Below are positions 56,049 to 64,000 of a DNA stretch of 64,000 nt, in pieces (the stretch's first letter is position 1; the number at the start of each line of letters is the position of its first letter). Origin of the DNA: G963674665 sp963674665 (lineage in GTDB: Bacteria; Desulfobacterota; Desulfovibrionia; Desulfovibrionales; Desulfovibrionaceae); assembly GCA_963674665.2 (NCBI GenBank), contig CAXXPL010000013.1, forward strand, positions 186,001-250,000, in the 5' to 3' direction. The notes beneath the pieces were generated by a model that saw nothing but the letters and a program-made list of their open reading frames with translations, made no database searches and had not been told where the DNA came from. Both the position numbers and the translations under genes were made by a program.

Positions 56049-58904
56049 ATGCCCCAACTGAAGTCCTTCCCTTCCATATTTTTCATCAGCATCACCGCCA
56101 CCACTATCATTATCTGCATTGTCGGCATCGCGCTCTGGTCGGCGGACACCTACATGGACTTCACGGCCAACGCCAAGAAAGTCCGCAAAGAGTTCGTGGA
56201 AGAGAACAGGGCACTCTCCACCGCCGAGGTGGAGCGGGCCATCACCTACATCAAACAATTTCGGCGCAGCACCGACTCGAGGCTCAAGGACACAATCCAG
56301 CGCCGGGTGGCCAACGCCATCTCCCTGGCCCACAGCATATATTTCCGGCACAAAGATGAATTCGACAGGGAGAAGCTTCAGGCCCTGATCATGGATGCTC
56401 TCCGCCCCCTCCGCTTTGACGAGGGGCGCGGCTACTTCTTCGCTACCCGAATGAACGGCGTCGAATTACTGCATGCGGACAGGCCGGAACTGGAAAGCAA
56501 GAACTTCCTGCAATCGGACGACGAACTCACGGTGCGCACCGTCCGAGAAATGATAGAGCTGGTGCGGCAGAATGGCCGGGGGTTTTACGAATACCTGTGG
56601 ACCAAACCCGGCACCCATGGGGCGGAGCATAAAAAGGTTGCCTATCTGGAGTACTTCAAACCCCTGGATTGCTTCATCGGCACAGGGGAGTACGTTGAGG
56701 ACATCACCCGCGACATCCAGGGAGAGGTGATCTCCCAGCTGGTCAATATCAGGTTCGGCAAGGGGGGATATCTGTTCGGCAGCACATGGAACGGTGACCC
56801 GCTGTTCACCAACGGCGTCATCACCCTGGGGGGGAAGAACATCCTGGACCTCACCGACCCCTACGGAGTGAAAATCATCAAGGAGCAGATCGCGCTCTCC
56901 AAGACGCCACGGGGAGGCTTCTCGGAATACTACTGGCACAAGCTTGACAACCCCGAGCCTTCGAAAAAGATCGCCTTTGTCCAGGGAGTGCAGGCCTGGC
57001 AGTGGGTCATCGGCACCGGTTTCTACGAGGATGACATGGACGCCCAGATCGCGGCCCGACAGGAGGAGATGCGCCAGGAAATGATCCGCGGCATCGTCAC
57101 CGCCACCTCCATCGCCGTCTGCGCCGCATGCCTCGTAATGCTCTTTTCCCTGTTCATGTCCCGCTGGCTCAAGAACCAGCTGGAAGTCCTGATTTCCTTC
57201 TTCACCAGAGCTGCGACGGAAAAGGTCCAGGTGGACGAAAACCTGCTCCCCATGCAGGAATTCAAGAACCTGGCGGCCTCTGCCAACCGAATGGTCAAGG
57301 AGCGCGCCCAGGCCGAAGAGGCCCTGCGGGAGAGCGAACAACGCTACGCCTTGGCGGTGAAAGGGGCCAACGACGGCATCTGGGACTGGGACCTCATCAC
57401 CGGCGAGGTGTACTTTTCCGACAAATGGAAAGCCATCATCGGCTATGCCCCTGACGAGCTCCCCAACGATACCGGGTCCTGGGAATCGCGCATTCATCCG
57501 GAGGACCAGGCGCGGGTTCTCGAGGCCAATTACCGTTGCGCAAATGGTGAAACAGACTCCTTCGAGGTGGAGTATCGTCTGCGCCACAAGGACGGCTCCT
57601 ACCGCTGGATACTGGGGCGCGGCGCCTCCCTTGTGCAGGAAAACGGAACAGTTGTCCGGGTCGCGGGCGCCCATACGGACATCACCAGCAGAAAGCGCGC
57701 GGAAAAGGCACTGCTCCTGGCCAAGGAGACGGCGGAGGCGGCCAACAGGACCAAAACCGAGTTCCTGGCCAACATGAGCCATGAGATACGAACGCCCCTC
57801 AATGGCCTCATGGGCGTGATCCAGCTGTTCCAGACCACCCAATTGACTCCGGAGCAGAGCGAATACCTCGAACTCGCGCTGCAGACCACGAAACGGCTGA
57901 ACAGGCTTTTAAGCGATATCCTGGACCACTCCCGCATCGAAGCCGGACGCATGGAGATCAACAACGAACTCATGGACGTCCAAACCATTTTCGATGACGT
58001 GGAGGCCCTGTTCCGCCCCTCCACGCAACAGGCCGGAATCGAATTGATCATGGAATGCGACCCGACTATCCCGACCCCCCTGCTAGGAGACGCGCAACGC
58101 CTTAGGCAGGTCCTCTTCAACCTCATCGGCAATGCCGAGAAATTCACCCACAAGGGTTCCATCAGAGCTCGGGCAACGTTGCTGGAGTATCGCGGCACAG
58201 ACCAGGTGCGCGTTCTGTTCACGATCTCGGACACAGGAATCGGTATTCAGGACGACAAGCTCACACAACTCTTCCAACCCTTCAGACAGGCTGAGAGTTC
58301 CTACACCCGCAGGTTCCAGGGTGCCGGGCTGGGCCTGAGCATTGTCAGACAGTTGGTGACTCTCATGGGAGGGGTGATCTCCGTGGACACCGAGCAGGAC
58401 AAGGGCAGCACCTTTTACATTTCCCTGCCCTTTGACCTGCCCCAGCAAATACACCCGAAACCGGATAACCACGGGCAAGAGGCCGCTGACTCGAACAATG
58501 GAGACACTATCAGGGGAAAGGTGCTGCTGGCGGAGGATGATCTGGTCAGCCGCCTGACCATCGGCAGCTATATCGAGAAACAGGGGATGGAGGTGGTCAG
58601 CGTGCCTGACGGCAAGGCCACCCTGGCAGCACTCAGGGAACAGGATTTCGACCTTCTGATCGTGGACGTGCAGATGCCGCTGCTCAATGGAGTGGAAGTC
58701 TCCGAGGCGATCCGCGCGGGCGAAGCCGGGGAAGCGAACCGGAAGCTGCCCATAGTCGCGATGACGGCCTATGCCATGGCCGGGGACAGGGAAAAATTTC
58801 TGGAAGCGGGTATGGACGCCTATCTCCCCAAACCCGTTGACATGCAGGCCCTTCGCCGGATCCTGAAACAGTTCACTGATCGCCCGAAAGAGAAGCATGC
58901 CTGA
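56049..58904 (+). CDS. Hybrid sensor histidine kinase with tandem Cache domains
   Basis: 951 residues. One membrane segment near residue 12, then two Cache_2-like periplasmic modules (YFFATRMNGVELLHADRPEL and YLFGSTWNGDPLFTNGVITL). A second membrane segment (~354-375), HAMP-like stretch, PAS/PAC (~425-555), HisKA with NMSHEIRTPLNGLMGVI, HATPase (DTGIGIQDDKL, GAGLGLSIVRQL) and a receiver with LIVDVQMPLLNGV follow. It senses small periplasmic molecules and phosphorelays through its own receiver; the output partner is not in the window. The start is the first ATG after the upstream ORF. Confidence 0.92.
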   Translation: MPQLKSFPSIFFISITATTIIICIVGIALWSADTYMDFTANAKKVRKEFVEENRALSTAEVERAITYIKQFRRSTDSRLKDTIQRRVANAISLAHSIYFRHKDEFDREKLQALIMDALRPLRFDEGRGYFFATRMNGVELLHADRPELESKNFLQSDDELTVRTVREMIELVRQNGRGFYEYLWTKPGTHGAEHKKVAYLEYFKPLDCFIGTGEYVEDITRDIQGEVISQLVNIRFGKGGYLFGSTWNGDPLFTNGVITLGGKNILDLTDPYGVKIIKEQIALSKTPRGGFSEYYWHKLDNPEPSKKIAFVQGVQAWQWVIGTGFYEDDMDAQIAARQEEMRQEMIRGIVTATSIAVCAACLVMLFSLFMSRWLKNQLEVLISFFTRAATEKVQVDENLLPMQEFKNLAASANRMVKERAQAEEALRESEQRYALAVKGANDGIWDWDLITGEVYFSDKWKAIIGYAPDELPNDTGSWESRIHPEDQARVLEANYRCANGETDSFEVEYRLRHKDGSYRWILGRGASLVQENGTVVRVAGAHTDITSRKRAEKALLLAKETAEAANRTKTEFLANMSHEIRTPLNGLMGVIQLFQTTQLTPEQSEYLELALQTTKRLNRLLSDILDHSRIEAGRMEINNELMDVQTIFDDVEALFRPSTQQAGIELIMECDPTIPTPLLGDAQRLRQVLFNLIGNAEKFTHKGSIRARATLLEYRGTDQVRVLFTISDTGIGIQDDKLTQLFQPFRQAESSYTRRFQGAGLGLSIVRQLVTLMGGVISVDTEQDKGSTFYISLPFDLPQQIHPKPDNHGQEAADSNNGDTIRGKVLLAEDDLVSRLTIGSYIEKQGMEVVSVPDGKATLAALREQDFDLLIVDVQMPLLNGVEVSEAIRAGEAGEANRKLPIVAMTAYAMAGDREKFLEAGMDAYLPKPVDMQALRRILKQFTDRPKEKHA

Positions 58905-59073
58905 TCATTTCGACAGGCGTTGGCACTCCATTCCGAAACGCGTTTACCCTTGATATAGTGATAATTCCGGGGAAGAGGCCGGAGAGGGACAGCCCAATGT
59001 CGCCACCTCGCCACAGCCTGTGTGCTGAGAAATGACCCTGAAAAACGGGGAGCCCTTAGAGCTCTTTACGTTT

Positions 59074-59179
59074 GAAATGCTTGTTCAACGGCTGGCAAAG
59101 CCAGCCTACAAGCATTTCACGGCAAGGATGTGCGGACAAATCCTTGCAGAGCATTTGAACTATTTCAAAGTTAAAATGC
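59074..59179. other. Structured intergenic element with nested hairpins
   Basis: Hairpin 1 has outer arms GAAATGCTTGT (59074-59084) and ACAAGCATTTC (59108-59118) plus inner GGCTGGC/GCCAGCC (59090-59096/59100-59106). Hairpin 2 is GCAAGGAT (59122-59129) with ATCCTTGC (59140-59147). Hairpin 3 is GCATTT with AAATGC (59151-59179). No gene covers it. It could be a processed RNA, a compound terminator or a REP-like sequence; this window has no second copy. Confidence 0.5.
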
Positions 59180-59195
59180 CCTAGAAAATAATTCA

Positions 59196-59229
59196 GGGGA
59201 GAACCTTGTCGGAAAAAGGTCCTCCCCCG
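59196..59229 (-). terminator. Terminator of the SPOR-domain gene
   Basis: GGGGAG, ACCTT (59196-59207) pairs with AAGGT, CTCCCC (59216-59227) with one bulged base per side. On the minus strand the stem is followed by TGAATTATTTT. Located just past the end of the SPOR gene. Confidence 0.75.
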
Positions 59230-59252
59230 GATGATTCCTGTAAATGTCGCCG

Positions 59253-60035
59253 TTAGCCGTTGTTCACGGGTCTCTTGGAGCGGAGCAGCGGATCGGGCAC
59301 ACCGATGGTCTTGAGCTTGGCCTTCACGGTCTCGAGATCCTCGGGGCTTGCCTGAAACTCCACCACCACGCGGTGCCAGACCTTGTCCTCGCCACGCACA
59401 ACCTTGACCTCGGAGCCATACCCAAGGCCCCGAATCTGGTCGCGCAGGCGCAGGGCGGCCTGGGGTTCGCTCACCGAGGCGGCCTGATACACGTAATCGA
59501 AACGCTGGGCACCTGTGGAGACGGCCTGCTCCGGCTTGGCCTCGGCGGCTTCCTGCACGGCCTGGGAACCCGGCGCAACGGCCAGTTGGCCCGGGGCAGG
59601 AGAAGCGACTGCCGCCATCTGCACCGGTTCCTTGGCTGGCGCGGCTTCCTGCTTGGCTTTCACCGGCTCCGCGGCCACCTGCTTTTCGCTCTTGGCGGCT
59701 TCGGCAACCTCGGGCACCTCGGCCGGCCCCTGGTCCTTGGCGGCGGTGCCGTCCTGCTTCAGGCGCTGGTAAAAATCCAGATCCTCGGGCGCGATGACAT
59801 CCTTGGAGGGGTCGGCTTCCGCCTTTTCCACCCCCTTGTCCACGGTGGCCATCTCGGGTGTTGGGATTGTGGGCTGATACCCACGACCCACCAGGACACC
59901 GAAGATGAACACCCAGACCACGCCCAGCAGAAGCACGATGAGGGAGCCCACCATTCCGGTAACGCTGAGCTCCACCTTGAAACGCTTGGGACTGCCGCTT
60001 GAAGGAGCCTTTCTGTCTAATTCCAATCTACTCAT
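59253..60035 (-). CDS. SPOR-domain cell-envelope protein
   Basis: 260 residues. One membrane helix (TGMVGSLIVLLLGVVWVFIFGVLVG, ~27-51), an Ala/Glu/Lys-rich low-complexity periplasmic region (~60-175), and a C-terminal SPOR domain (~180-250: YVYQAASVSEPQAALRLRDQIRGLGYG). SPOR domains bind denuded peptidoglycan at the septum, so a role in division or envelope maintenance is likely. It is downstream of argS on the same strand, 57 bases away, probably co-transcribed. Confidence 0.85.
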   Translation of the reverse strand: MSRLELDRKAPSSGSPKRFKVELSVTGMVGSLIVLLLGVVWVFIFGVLVGRGYQPTIPTPEMATVDKGVEKAEADPSKDVIAPEDLDFYQRLKQDGTAAKDQGPAEVPEVAEAAKSEKQVAAEPVKAKQEAAPAKEPVQMAAVASPAPGQLAVAPGSQAVQEAAEAKPEQAVSTGAQRFDYVYQAASVSEPQAALRLRDQIRGLGYGSEVKVVRGEDKVWHRVVVEFQASPEDLETVKAKLKTIGVPDPLLRSKRPVNNG

Positions 60036-60092
60036 AGCCTTGCACCCCGCTATGTATCGAGCGCTGAGCCCGGTCCTTCAGGCTGCTGAAGC

Positions 60093-61757
60093 CTACATGC
60101 TCTCCGGCGCGTTGACGCCGAGCAGCGCCAAGCCGTTGCGCACAACCTGAGCTGCCGCGGACATTAATAAAAGCCTTGCCCGTATGACATCCCCGTCGGA
60201 AGCGGCCAGCACCTGGTGCACGGTGTAGTAGCGGTGCACCGCGCCCGCCAGTTCCTGCAGGTAATAACTGACAATATGTGGAGAAAGTCCGCGGGCGGCG
60301 CCATCCACGGCGTCGCTGAACCGGGCGATCTGCTTGAGCAGGAGCATGTCCTCCTCGCTGTCCAGCCTGCCCAGGATACCGTTGTCGCCTCTCGCGTTCT
60401 CTTCCAGGCTCAGATCCCTTTCCGCCGCCTTGCGCATCAGGGAGCATATGCGCGCATGGGCGTACTGCACGTAGTAGACCGGGTTCTCCATGGTCTGCTG
60501 CTTGGCCACCTCGAGGTCGAAGTCCAGGGGGCTGTCGCTCCTGCGCGAAAGGAACAGGAACCGTGCGGCGTCCGCGCCGACCTCGTCCACGACCTCCTGA
60601 AGAGTGACGAATGTACCGGCCCTGGTGGACATGGCCACGGGCTCTCCGCCACGCAACAGGTTCACCAGTTGCACCAGCACCACCTGAAGGTCCTCGGGGT
60701 CGCGGCCAAGGGCCTGGACAGCGGCCTTCATCCTGGGGATGTAGCCGTGATGGTCCGCGCCCCAGACATCAACCACCAGGGAAAAACCGCGATCATACTT
60801 GTTCTCGTGGTAGGTGATGTCGGAAGCCAGGTAGGTGAGGTATCCCGTGGACTTGCGTAACACCCTGTCCTTGTCGTCACCGAACTCCGTGCTCTTGAAC
60901 CAGAACGCGTCGTCCTTGTCGTAGGCCAGTCCGCGCTTTTTCAAACCCTCCAGGGTCTTTTCAACAGCTCCGGCGTCCACCAGGCTCTTCTCCGAGAACC
61001 AGACCTCGTGCTCCACACGGAAGGCGTCGAGATCGGCCCTGATTCCCGCGGAGATGTCCGCCACGGCATATTCCTGGCAAATCCTTTCGGCCTCCTCGTC
61101 GCTGTTGGCCTTCAACAGATCGGGGCGCTCCCGCAACAGAGCGGCGGCGATGTCGCCGATGTAGTCGCCCTTGTATCCATCCTCCGGGAAGGGGATGTCC
61201 TGTCCGGACTGCTGCTTGCAGCGCGCCAGCACGGACATGCCCAGCAGCAGCATCTGCCGCCCGGCGTCGTTGATGTAGTATTCGGTGGCCACATCGTAGT
61301 TGGCCGTACGCAGGATGCGGGTCAGACTGTCCCCGATGGCCGCGCCCCTTCCGTGCCCCACATGCAGGGGGCCGGTGGGGTTGGCGGACACGTATTCGAT
61401 CTGGACGCGCCGTCCCTTGCCCACGTCGCACTTGCCGTAGGCGTCGCCCTGCTCCAGCACCTGGTTGACGGTGCGCTGCCAGAAGAGGGGCGTGAGGGTG
61501 AAATTCAGGAAGCCGGGCCCGGCGGTTTCAACCTTGTCCAGCAGATCCCCACGCTCCATTGCCAGGGTACAGATCTCGTCCGCCAGCTCCCGGGGCTTTC
61601 GCTTGGCCTGCCCCGCCGCAACGAGCGCGACATTGCAGGCCACGTCGCCGAACCGCTTGTCGCGCGGCGGTTCGATGACGGTTTTATCAGGCCACTGGAG
61701 ACCCTTCTCTTGCAGGATGTCCCGCAGGAGCCCCTCTATGTAATCTTCTGCTCTCAT
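60093..61757 (-). CDS. argS: Arginyl-tRNA synthetase
   Basis: 554 residues. N-terminal Add-1 domain (MRAEDYIEGLLRDIL), class I signature YVSANPTGPLHVGHGRGAAIGD (HVGH), KMSKS-equivalent VAMSTRAGTF, then DALR anticodon-binding domain ending LALLGVNAPESM. The usual length is 550-590. It charges tRNA-Arg. It probably shares a transcript with the SPOR gene. Confidence 0.97.
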   Translation of the reverse strand: MRAEDYIEGLLRDILQEKGLQWPDKTVIEPPRDKRFGDVACNVALVAAGQAKRKPRELADEICTLAMERGDLLDKVETAGPGFLNFTLTPLFWQRTVNQVLEQGDAYGKCDVGKGRRVQIEYVSANPTGPLHVGHGRGAAIGDSLTRILRTANYDVATEYYINDAGRQMLLLGMSVLARCKQQSGQDIPFPEDGYKGDYIGDIAAALLRERPDLLKANSDEEAERICQEYAVADISAGIRADLDAFRVEHEVWFSEKSLVDAGAVEKTLEGLKKRGLAYDKDDAFWFKSTEFGDDKDRVLRKSTGYLTYLASDITYHENKYDRGFSLVVDVWGADHHGYIPRMKAAVQALGRDPEDLQVVLVQLVNLLRGGEPVAMSTRAGTFVTLQEVVDEVGADAARFLFLSRRSDSPLDFDLEVAKQQTMENPVYYVQYAHARICSLMRKAAERDLSLEENARGDNGILGRLDSEEDMLLLKQIARFSDAVDGAARGLSPHIVSYYLQELAGAVHRYYTVHQVLAASDGDVIRARLLLMSAAAQVVRNGLALLGVNAPESM

Positions 61758-61798
61758 AATTATTTTCCCTTGATACAGAAGTTAGTTAGAATTTGTCT

Positions 61799-61826
61799 AG
61801 AAAAAATACAAGATATTTCCCATCTT
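61799..61826 (-). terminator. Terminator of fabD
   Basis: On the minus strand AAGAT, a short loop, ATCTT, then GTATTTTTTCT. Weak stem but a good T-run, about 25 bases past the fabD stop and about 40 before argS. Confidence 0.5.
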
Positions 61827-61849
61827 CTGGATTATTTTTTTTCAACAAG

Positions 61850-62827
61850 CTATTCGGCCTGATCGTCCAGGGAAGCCAGTTGCTCTACATTTCCAATGCA
61901 TTGGGCCTTCCAGGGGGTCTCACCGACCACATCCTTCAGATTGGCGGACAGAAGGCGGGTGAGCACCTGTTTGGGTCCCAGTTCGTACCACTGACGCACA
62001 CCGGAGCCCCACTGGTTGGAGATGATTTCTATCCAGCGCACCGAGGAAGTCATCTGCCGGGCCATTTCCTTCTTGATCACGGAACCGTCTTCGGTACCCA
62101 TGGCGGTGGTGTTCAGGAACACGGGATGCCGGGCGTTGCTCCAGGAGAGCTTGTCCATGCTGCCTGCAAGTTCGGCCGCGGCCTCGCGCATGAACGGGCT
62201 GTGGAACGCGCCGCTTACGGCCAGGCGGATGGCGCGCCCCTTGCGCTCCTTGACCAGGGGCTCGACGGCCTCCACGGCCTCTTTCTTGCCGCTGACCACG
62301 TACTGGGCCGGGGAGTTGTAGTTGGCCACGCCAAGCTCCATACCCGTGCTGTTCCGCACGCTTTCCACGATTTCCTGCACCGCGCCGAGTTCGAGTTTGA
62401 GCACAGCGGCCATGGCTCCCACCCCTTCGGGATCGGCATCGGCCATGAGCCTTCCACGCAGGGCCACCAGTTCCAGAACCTGGGTCACGGGCAGGACCTC
62501 CGCCGCGGCAATGGCGCTGAACTCGCCGAGGCTGTGACCGGCCAGGCAAAGCCCGGCGTGACGGGCGCGCAGCTTCGCCGCCGTGTGCATCCAGAACCCG
62601 ACGTTGACAACCGTGAGCGCCGGTTGCAAATATCGGGTCTCGGCCATGGCCTTTTCGTCGCCGTCCCAGTATATTTCACGTAGGGCCTCACCGGTAATGG
62701 ATTCGGCCTTTTTCCACAACTCCATGACCTCCTTGGAGGTCTCGGCCAAGTCACGCCCCATGCCGGGCTCCTGCGAGCCCTGTCCGGGAAATACAACAGC
62801 GCACTGCATAACCATATTATCACTCAT
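61850..62827 (-). CDS. fabD: Malonyl-CoA-[acyl-carrier-protein] transacylase
   Basis: 325 residues from ATG at 62827, with AAGGAG ahead. Nucleophile motif GHSLGEFSA (Ser), GQGSQEPGMG near the N-terminus, and the catalytic His region GAFHSPFM. It transfers malonyl from CoA to ACP in fatty-acid synthesis. Other fab genes are not in the window. Confidence 0.95.
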   Translation of the reverse strand: MSDNMVMQCAVVFPGQGSQEPGMGRDLAETSKEVMELWKKAESITGEALREIYWDGDEKAMAETRYLQPALTVVNVGFWMHTAAKLRARHAGLCLAGHSLGEFSAIAAAEVLPVTQVLELVALRGRLMADADPEGVGAMAAVLKLELGAVQEIVESVRNSTGMELGVANYNSPAQYVVSGKKEAVEAVEPLVKERKGRAIRLAVSGAFHSPFMREAAAELAGSMDKLSWSNARHPVFLNTTAMGTEDGSVIKKEMARQMTSSVRWIEIISNQWGSGVRQWYELGPKQVLTRLLSANLKDVVGETPWKAQCIGNVEQLASLDDQAE

Positions 62828-62896
62828 GAAAAGACTCCTTTTTCTTGTAATCGCAATTTTTTCCCATGACGGGCGGACAGGCCCGCCTCATAGAGC

Positions 62897-63580
62897 ATGA
62901 GCGCCCGACTGGCAAGCGCCCCCAAAACCCCGCCCACGGCCGTGGAAATCGGCAAGGCCTGTGGCTCCCTGCGGCTCCGGTGCGACGAGGCCCTGGCGGA
63001 AAAACTCACCGCGTACCTCGGCGAGCTGGAAAAATGGAACCGGCGCATCAACCTCGTGAGCCCGGACGCCTGGCCCGACATGCTTGCCCTGTGTGCGGAC
63101 AGCTGGCACCTGGCCGACTTCCTCGGGTCGCTCTCCCAGCTCCCGGAATCCCCACGCTGCCTGGACATGGGAGCGGGGTCCGGCCTGCCCGGCATTCCCC
63201 TGCGCATGCTCTGGCAACCGGGAGAGTACCACTTGGTGGAAATTCGGGGCAAACGAGCCATTTTCCTGCGCACTGTCCTGGCCCGCCTGGACCTTCCGGG
63301 AACAAGTGTGTTCGAGGGCAAGGCCGAGGACGCCCTGGAGCGGTACGCACCCGTGGACCTGGTTCTCAGCCGGGCTTTCATGCCCTGGCCGAAGTTTCTG
63401 GATCTGGTGGCCCCCGGACTGGCCCCTCACGGCCTGGCCCTGATCATGTCCTCGGATCCCCCGCCTGACACGCCCCATGCTCCGGAGTCCGGAATCTGGC
63501 GCCTGACCGCCTCCCTTGGCTATCAGGCTCCGGTCGAGGGTGGCAAGCCCCGATGGCTGTGGGCTCTGGCCCGCTCCTAG
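62897..63580 (+). CDS. rsmG: 16S rRNA (guanine527-N7)-methyltransferase
   Basis: 227 residues. The SAM-binding motif CLDMGAGSGLPGIPLRML and surrounding LVEIRGKRAIFLRTV identify RsmG (GidB). The N-terminal extension before KLTAYLGELEKWNRRINL is normal. The start at 62897 has only a weak ribosome site. Divergent from fabD with 69 bases between. Confidence 0.93.
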   Translation: MSARLASAPKTPPTAVEIGKACGSLRLRCDEALAEKLTAYLGELEKWNRRINLVSPDAWPDMLALCADSWHLADFLGSLSQLPESPRCLDMGAGSGLPGIPLRMLWQPGEYHLVEIRGKRAIFLRTVLARLDLPGTSVFEGKAEDALERYAPVDLVLSRAFMPWPKFLDLVAPGLAPHGLALIMSSDPPPDTPHAPESGIWRLTASLGYQAPVEGGKPRWLWALARS

Positions 63581-63623
63581 CGATCTGGTAATGATAATCG
63601 ATAGACCTTATATATGATCGTCT

Positions 63624-63700
63624 GGGAGAAACCTTTTGACAAACGTGGCTATTGACTTTCCAAGGCAATAGCCAGATCCGGTAAAGACCTTCTCCCGGAC
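63624..63700 (+). terminator. Nested hairpin after rsmG
   Basis: Outer GGGAGAA (63624-63630) and TTCTCCC (63690-63696), inner GGCTATTG (63647-63654) and CAATAGCC (63666-63673). It looks like a GGGAGAAACCTTTT-type terminator interrupted by a second stem. Probably a terminator or leader structure of the next gene. Confidence 0.5.
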
Positions 63701-63770
63701 AACACATTCCAAACACACGACGCGGCCAAAATAGTTCATTTCCTGCCAGAGCCGTGATACCCACAGGTTC

Positions 63771-64000
63771 ATGGACACCATCTCCCCCTCCCCAAGCCTG
63801 AAACGCCACTGGCGCGCCCTGCTGGTTTGCATGATCCTGGCATATGCCATCGGCCTGGGCGTCCGCATGATCGACCTCCCCAAATGGGACGATCCCAACC
63901 TGCGGGTGAAAGGCGAGTACATCCAGGGCACGCACGACGCCTACCACTGGCTGGCCGGTGCCGAGGGGTTCGGTTCCGGGCAGGGACACCCGCTTGCCGT
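63771..64000 (+). CDS. STT3/PglB-like oligosaccharyltransferase, N-terminal part only (cut by window edge)
   Basis: The frame opens MDTISPSPSLKRHWRALL, with one membrane segment (CMILAYAIGLGVRMI), then the first external loop RVKGEYIQGTHDAYHWLAGAE. An Asp-x-Tyr-x-Trp-like DAYHWLAGA following a conserved acidic loop is typical of STT3/PglB enzymes that transfer lipid-linked glycans to Asn of proteins. About 76 codons are visible. The 3' part is outside the window, so the call rests on the N-terminus only. Confidence 0.6.
   Translation, partial: MDTISPSPSLKRHWRALLVCMILAYAIGLGVRMIDLPKWDDPNLRVKGEYIQGTHDAYHWLAGAEGFGSGQGHPLA

Overview
The window reads as chromosome of a GC-rich, anaerobic, sulfate-reducer-like deltaproteobacterium, most likely Desulfovibrionales. 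This is inferred from gene content: an anaerobe-type (group III) nif operon with nifI1/nifI2 between nifH and nifD, a CO dehydrogenase/acetyl-CoA synthase operon, several sigma-54 promoters with NtrC-family activators, and type IV pilus genes. No rRNA, tRNA, CRISPR array or insertion sequence was recognised.

Layout. 1-3116 is an AT-rich two-gene patch: a membrane protein (cut by the window edge) and a PEP-synthase-like/MazG-like fusion, unlike everything to its right and probably acquired. 3184-5451 is ilvBN (acetolactate synthase, minus strand) with a complete attenuator: promoter, a 32-residue leader peptide with seven consecutive Val codons, and a terminator. 5712-20889 is mostly type IV pilus biology: two PilT-family ATPases, a TPR-sulfotransferase, two tandem short pilins (the first behind a sigma-54 promoter), two polytopic glycosyltransferase-like proteins, a PilB/GspE ATPase, an HDOD protein and a lipoprotein.

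21002-32850 is the nitrogen-fixation locus: nifV (divergent), then nifH-nifI1-nifI2-nifD-nifK, a NifB-like protein without its radical-SAM cysteines, a 2Fe-2S ferredoxin, nifE-nifN and nifB. A sigma-54 promoter precedes nifH; a nifA-type activator lies at 43290-44873. Between 17.6 and 28.1 kb seven genes are broken in the sequence as given by at least 18 one-base indels. Every one that can be placed lies in a homopolymer run, and correcting them restores full-length proteins, so they look technical.

33611-41559 holds a sensor kinase and NtrC-type regulator, followed by three matching palindromes (GCGACA-N4-TGTCGC type), a near-consensus sigma-54 promoter, and an operon encoding a Tat-signal metallo-beta-lactamase-fold protein, a polytopic membrane protein and two small unknown proteins. 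The arrangement looks like a self-contained, undescribed regulated module. A LarA-family gene follows.

45345-55789 is the Wood-Ljungdahl operon: cooC, CO dehydrogenase, a single polypeptide joining acetyl-CoA synthase (AcsB) to the corrinoid protein small subunit (AcsD), acsC, a corrinoid reductive activator and a DUF3786 protein. The right end has a hybrid sensor kinase, a SPOR protein, argS, fabD, rsmG and the start of an STT3/PglB-like oligosaccharyltransferase. Two near-identical-length (145 bp) MITE-like repeats sit at 6973 and 32939.
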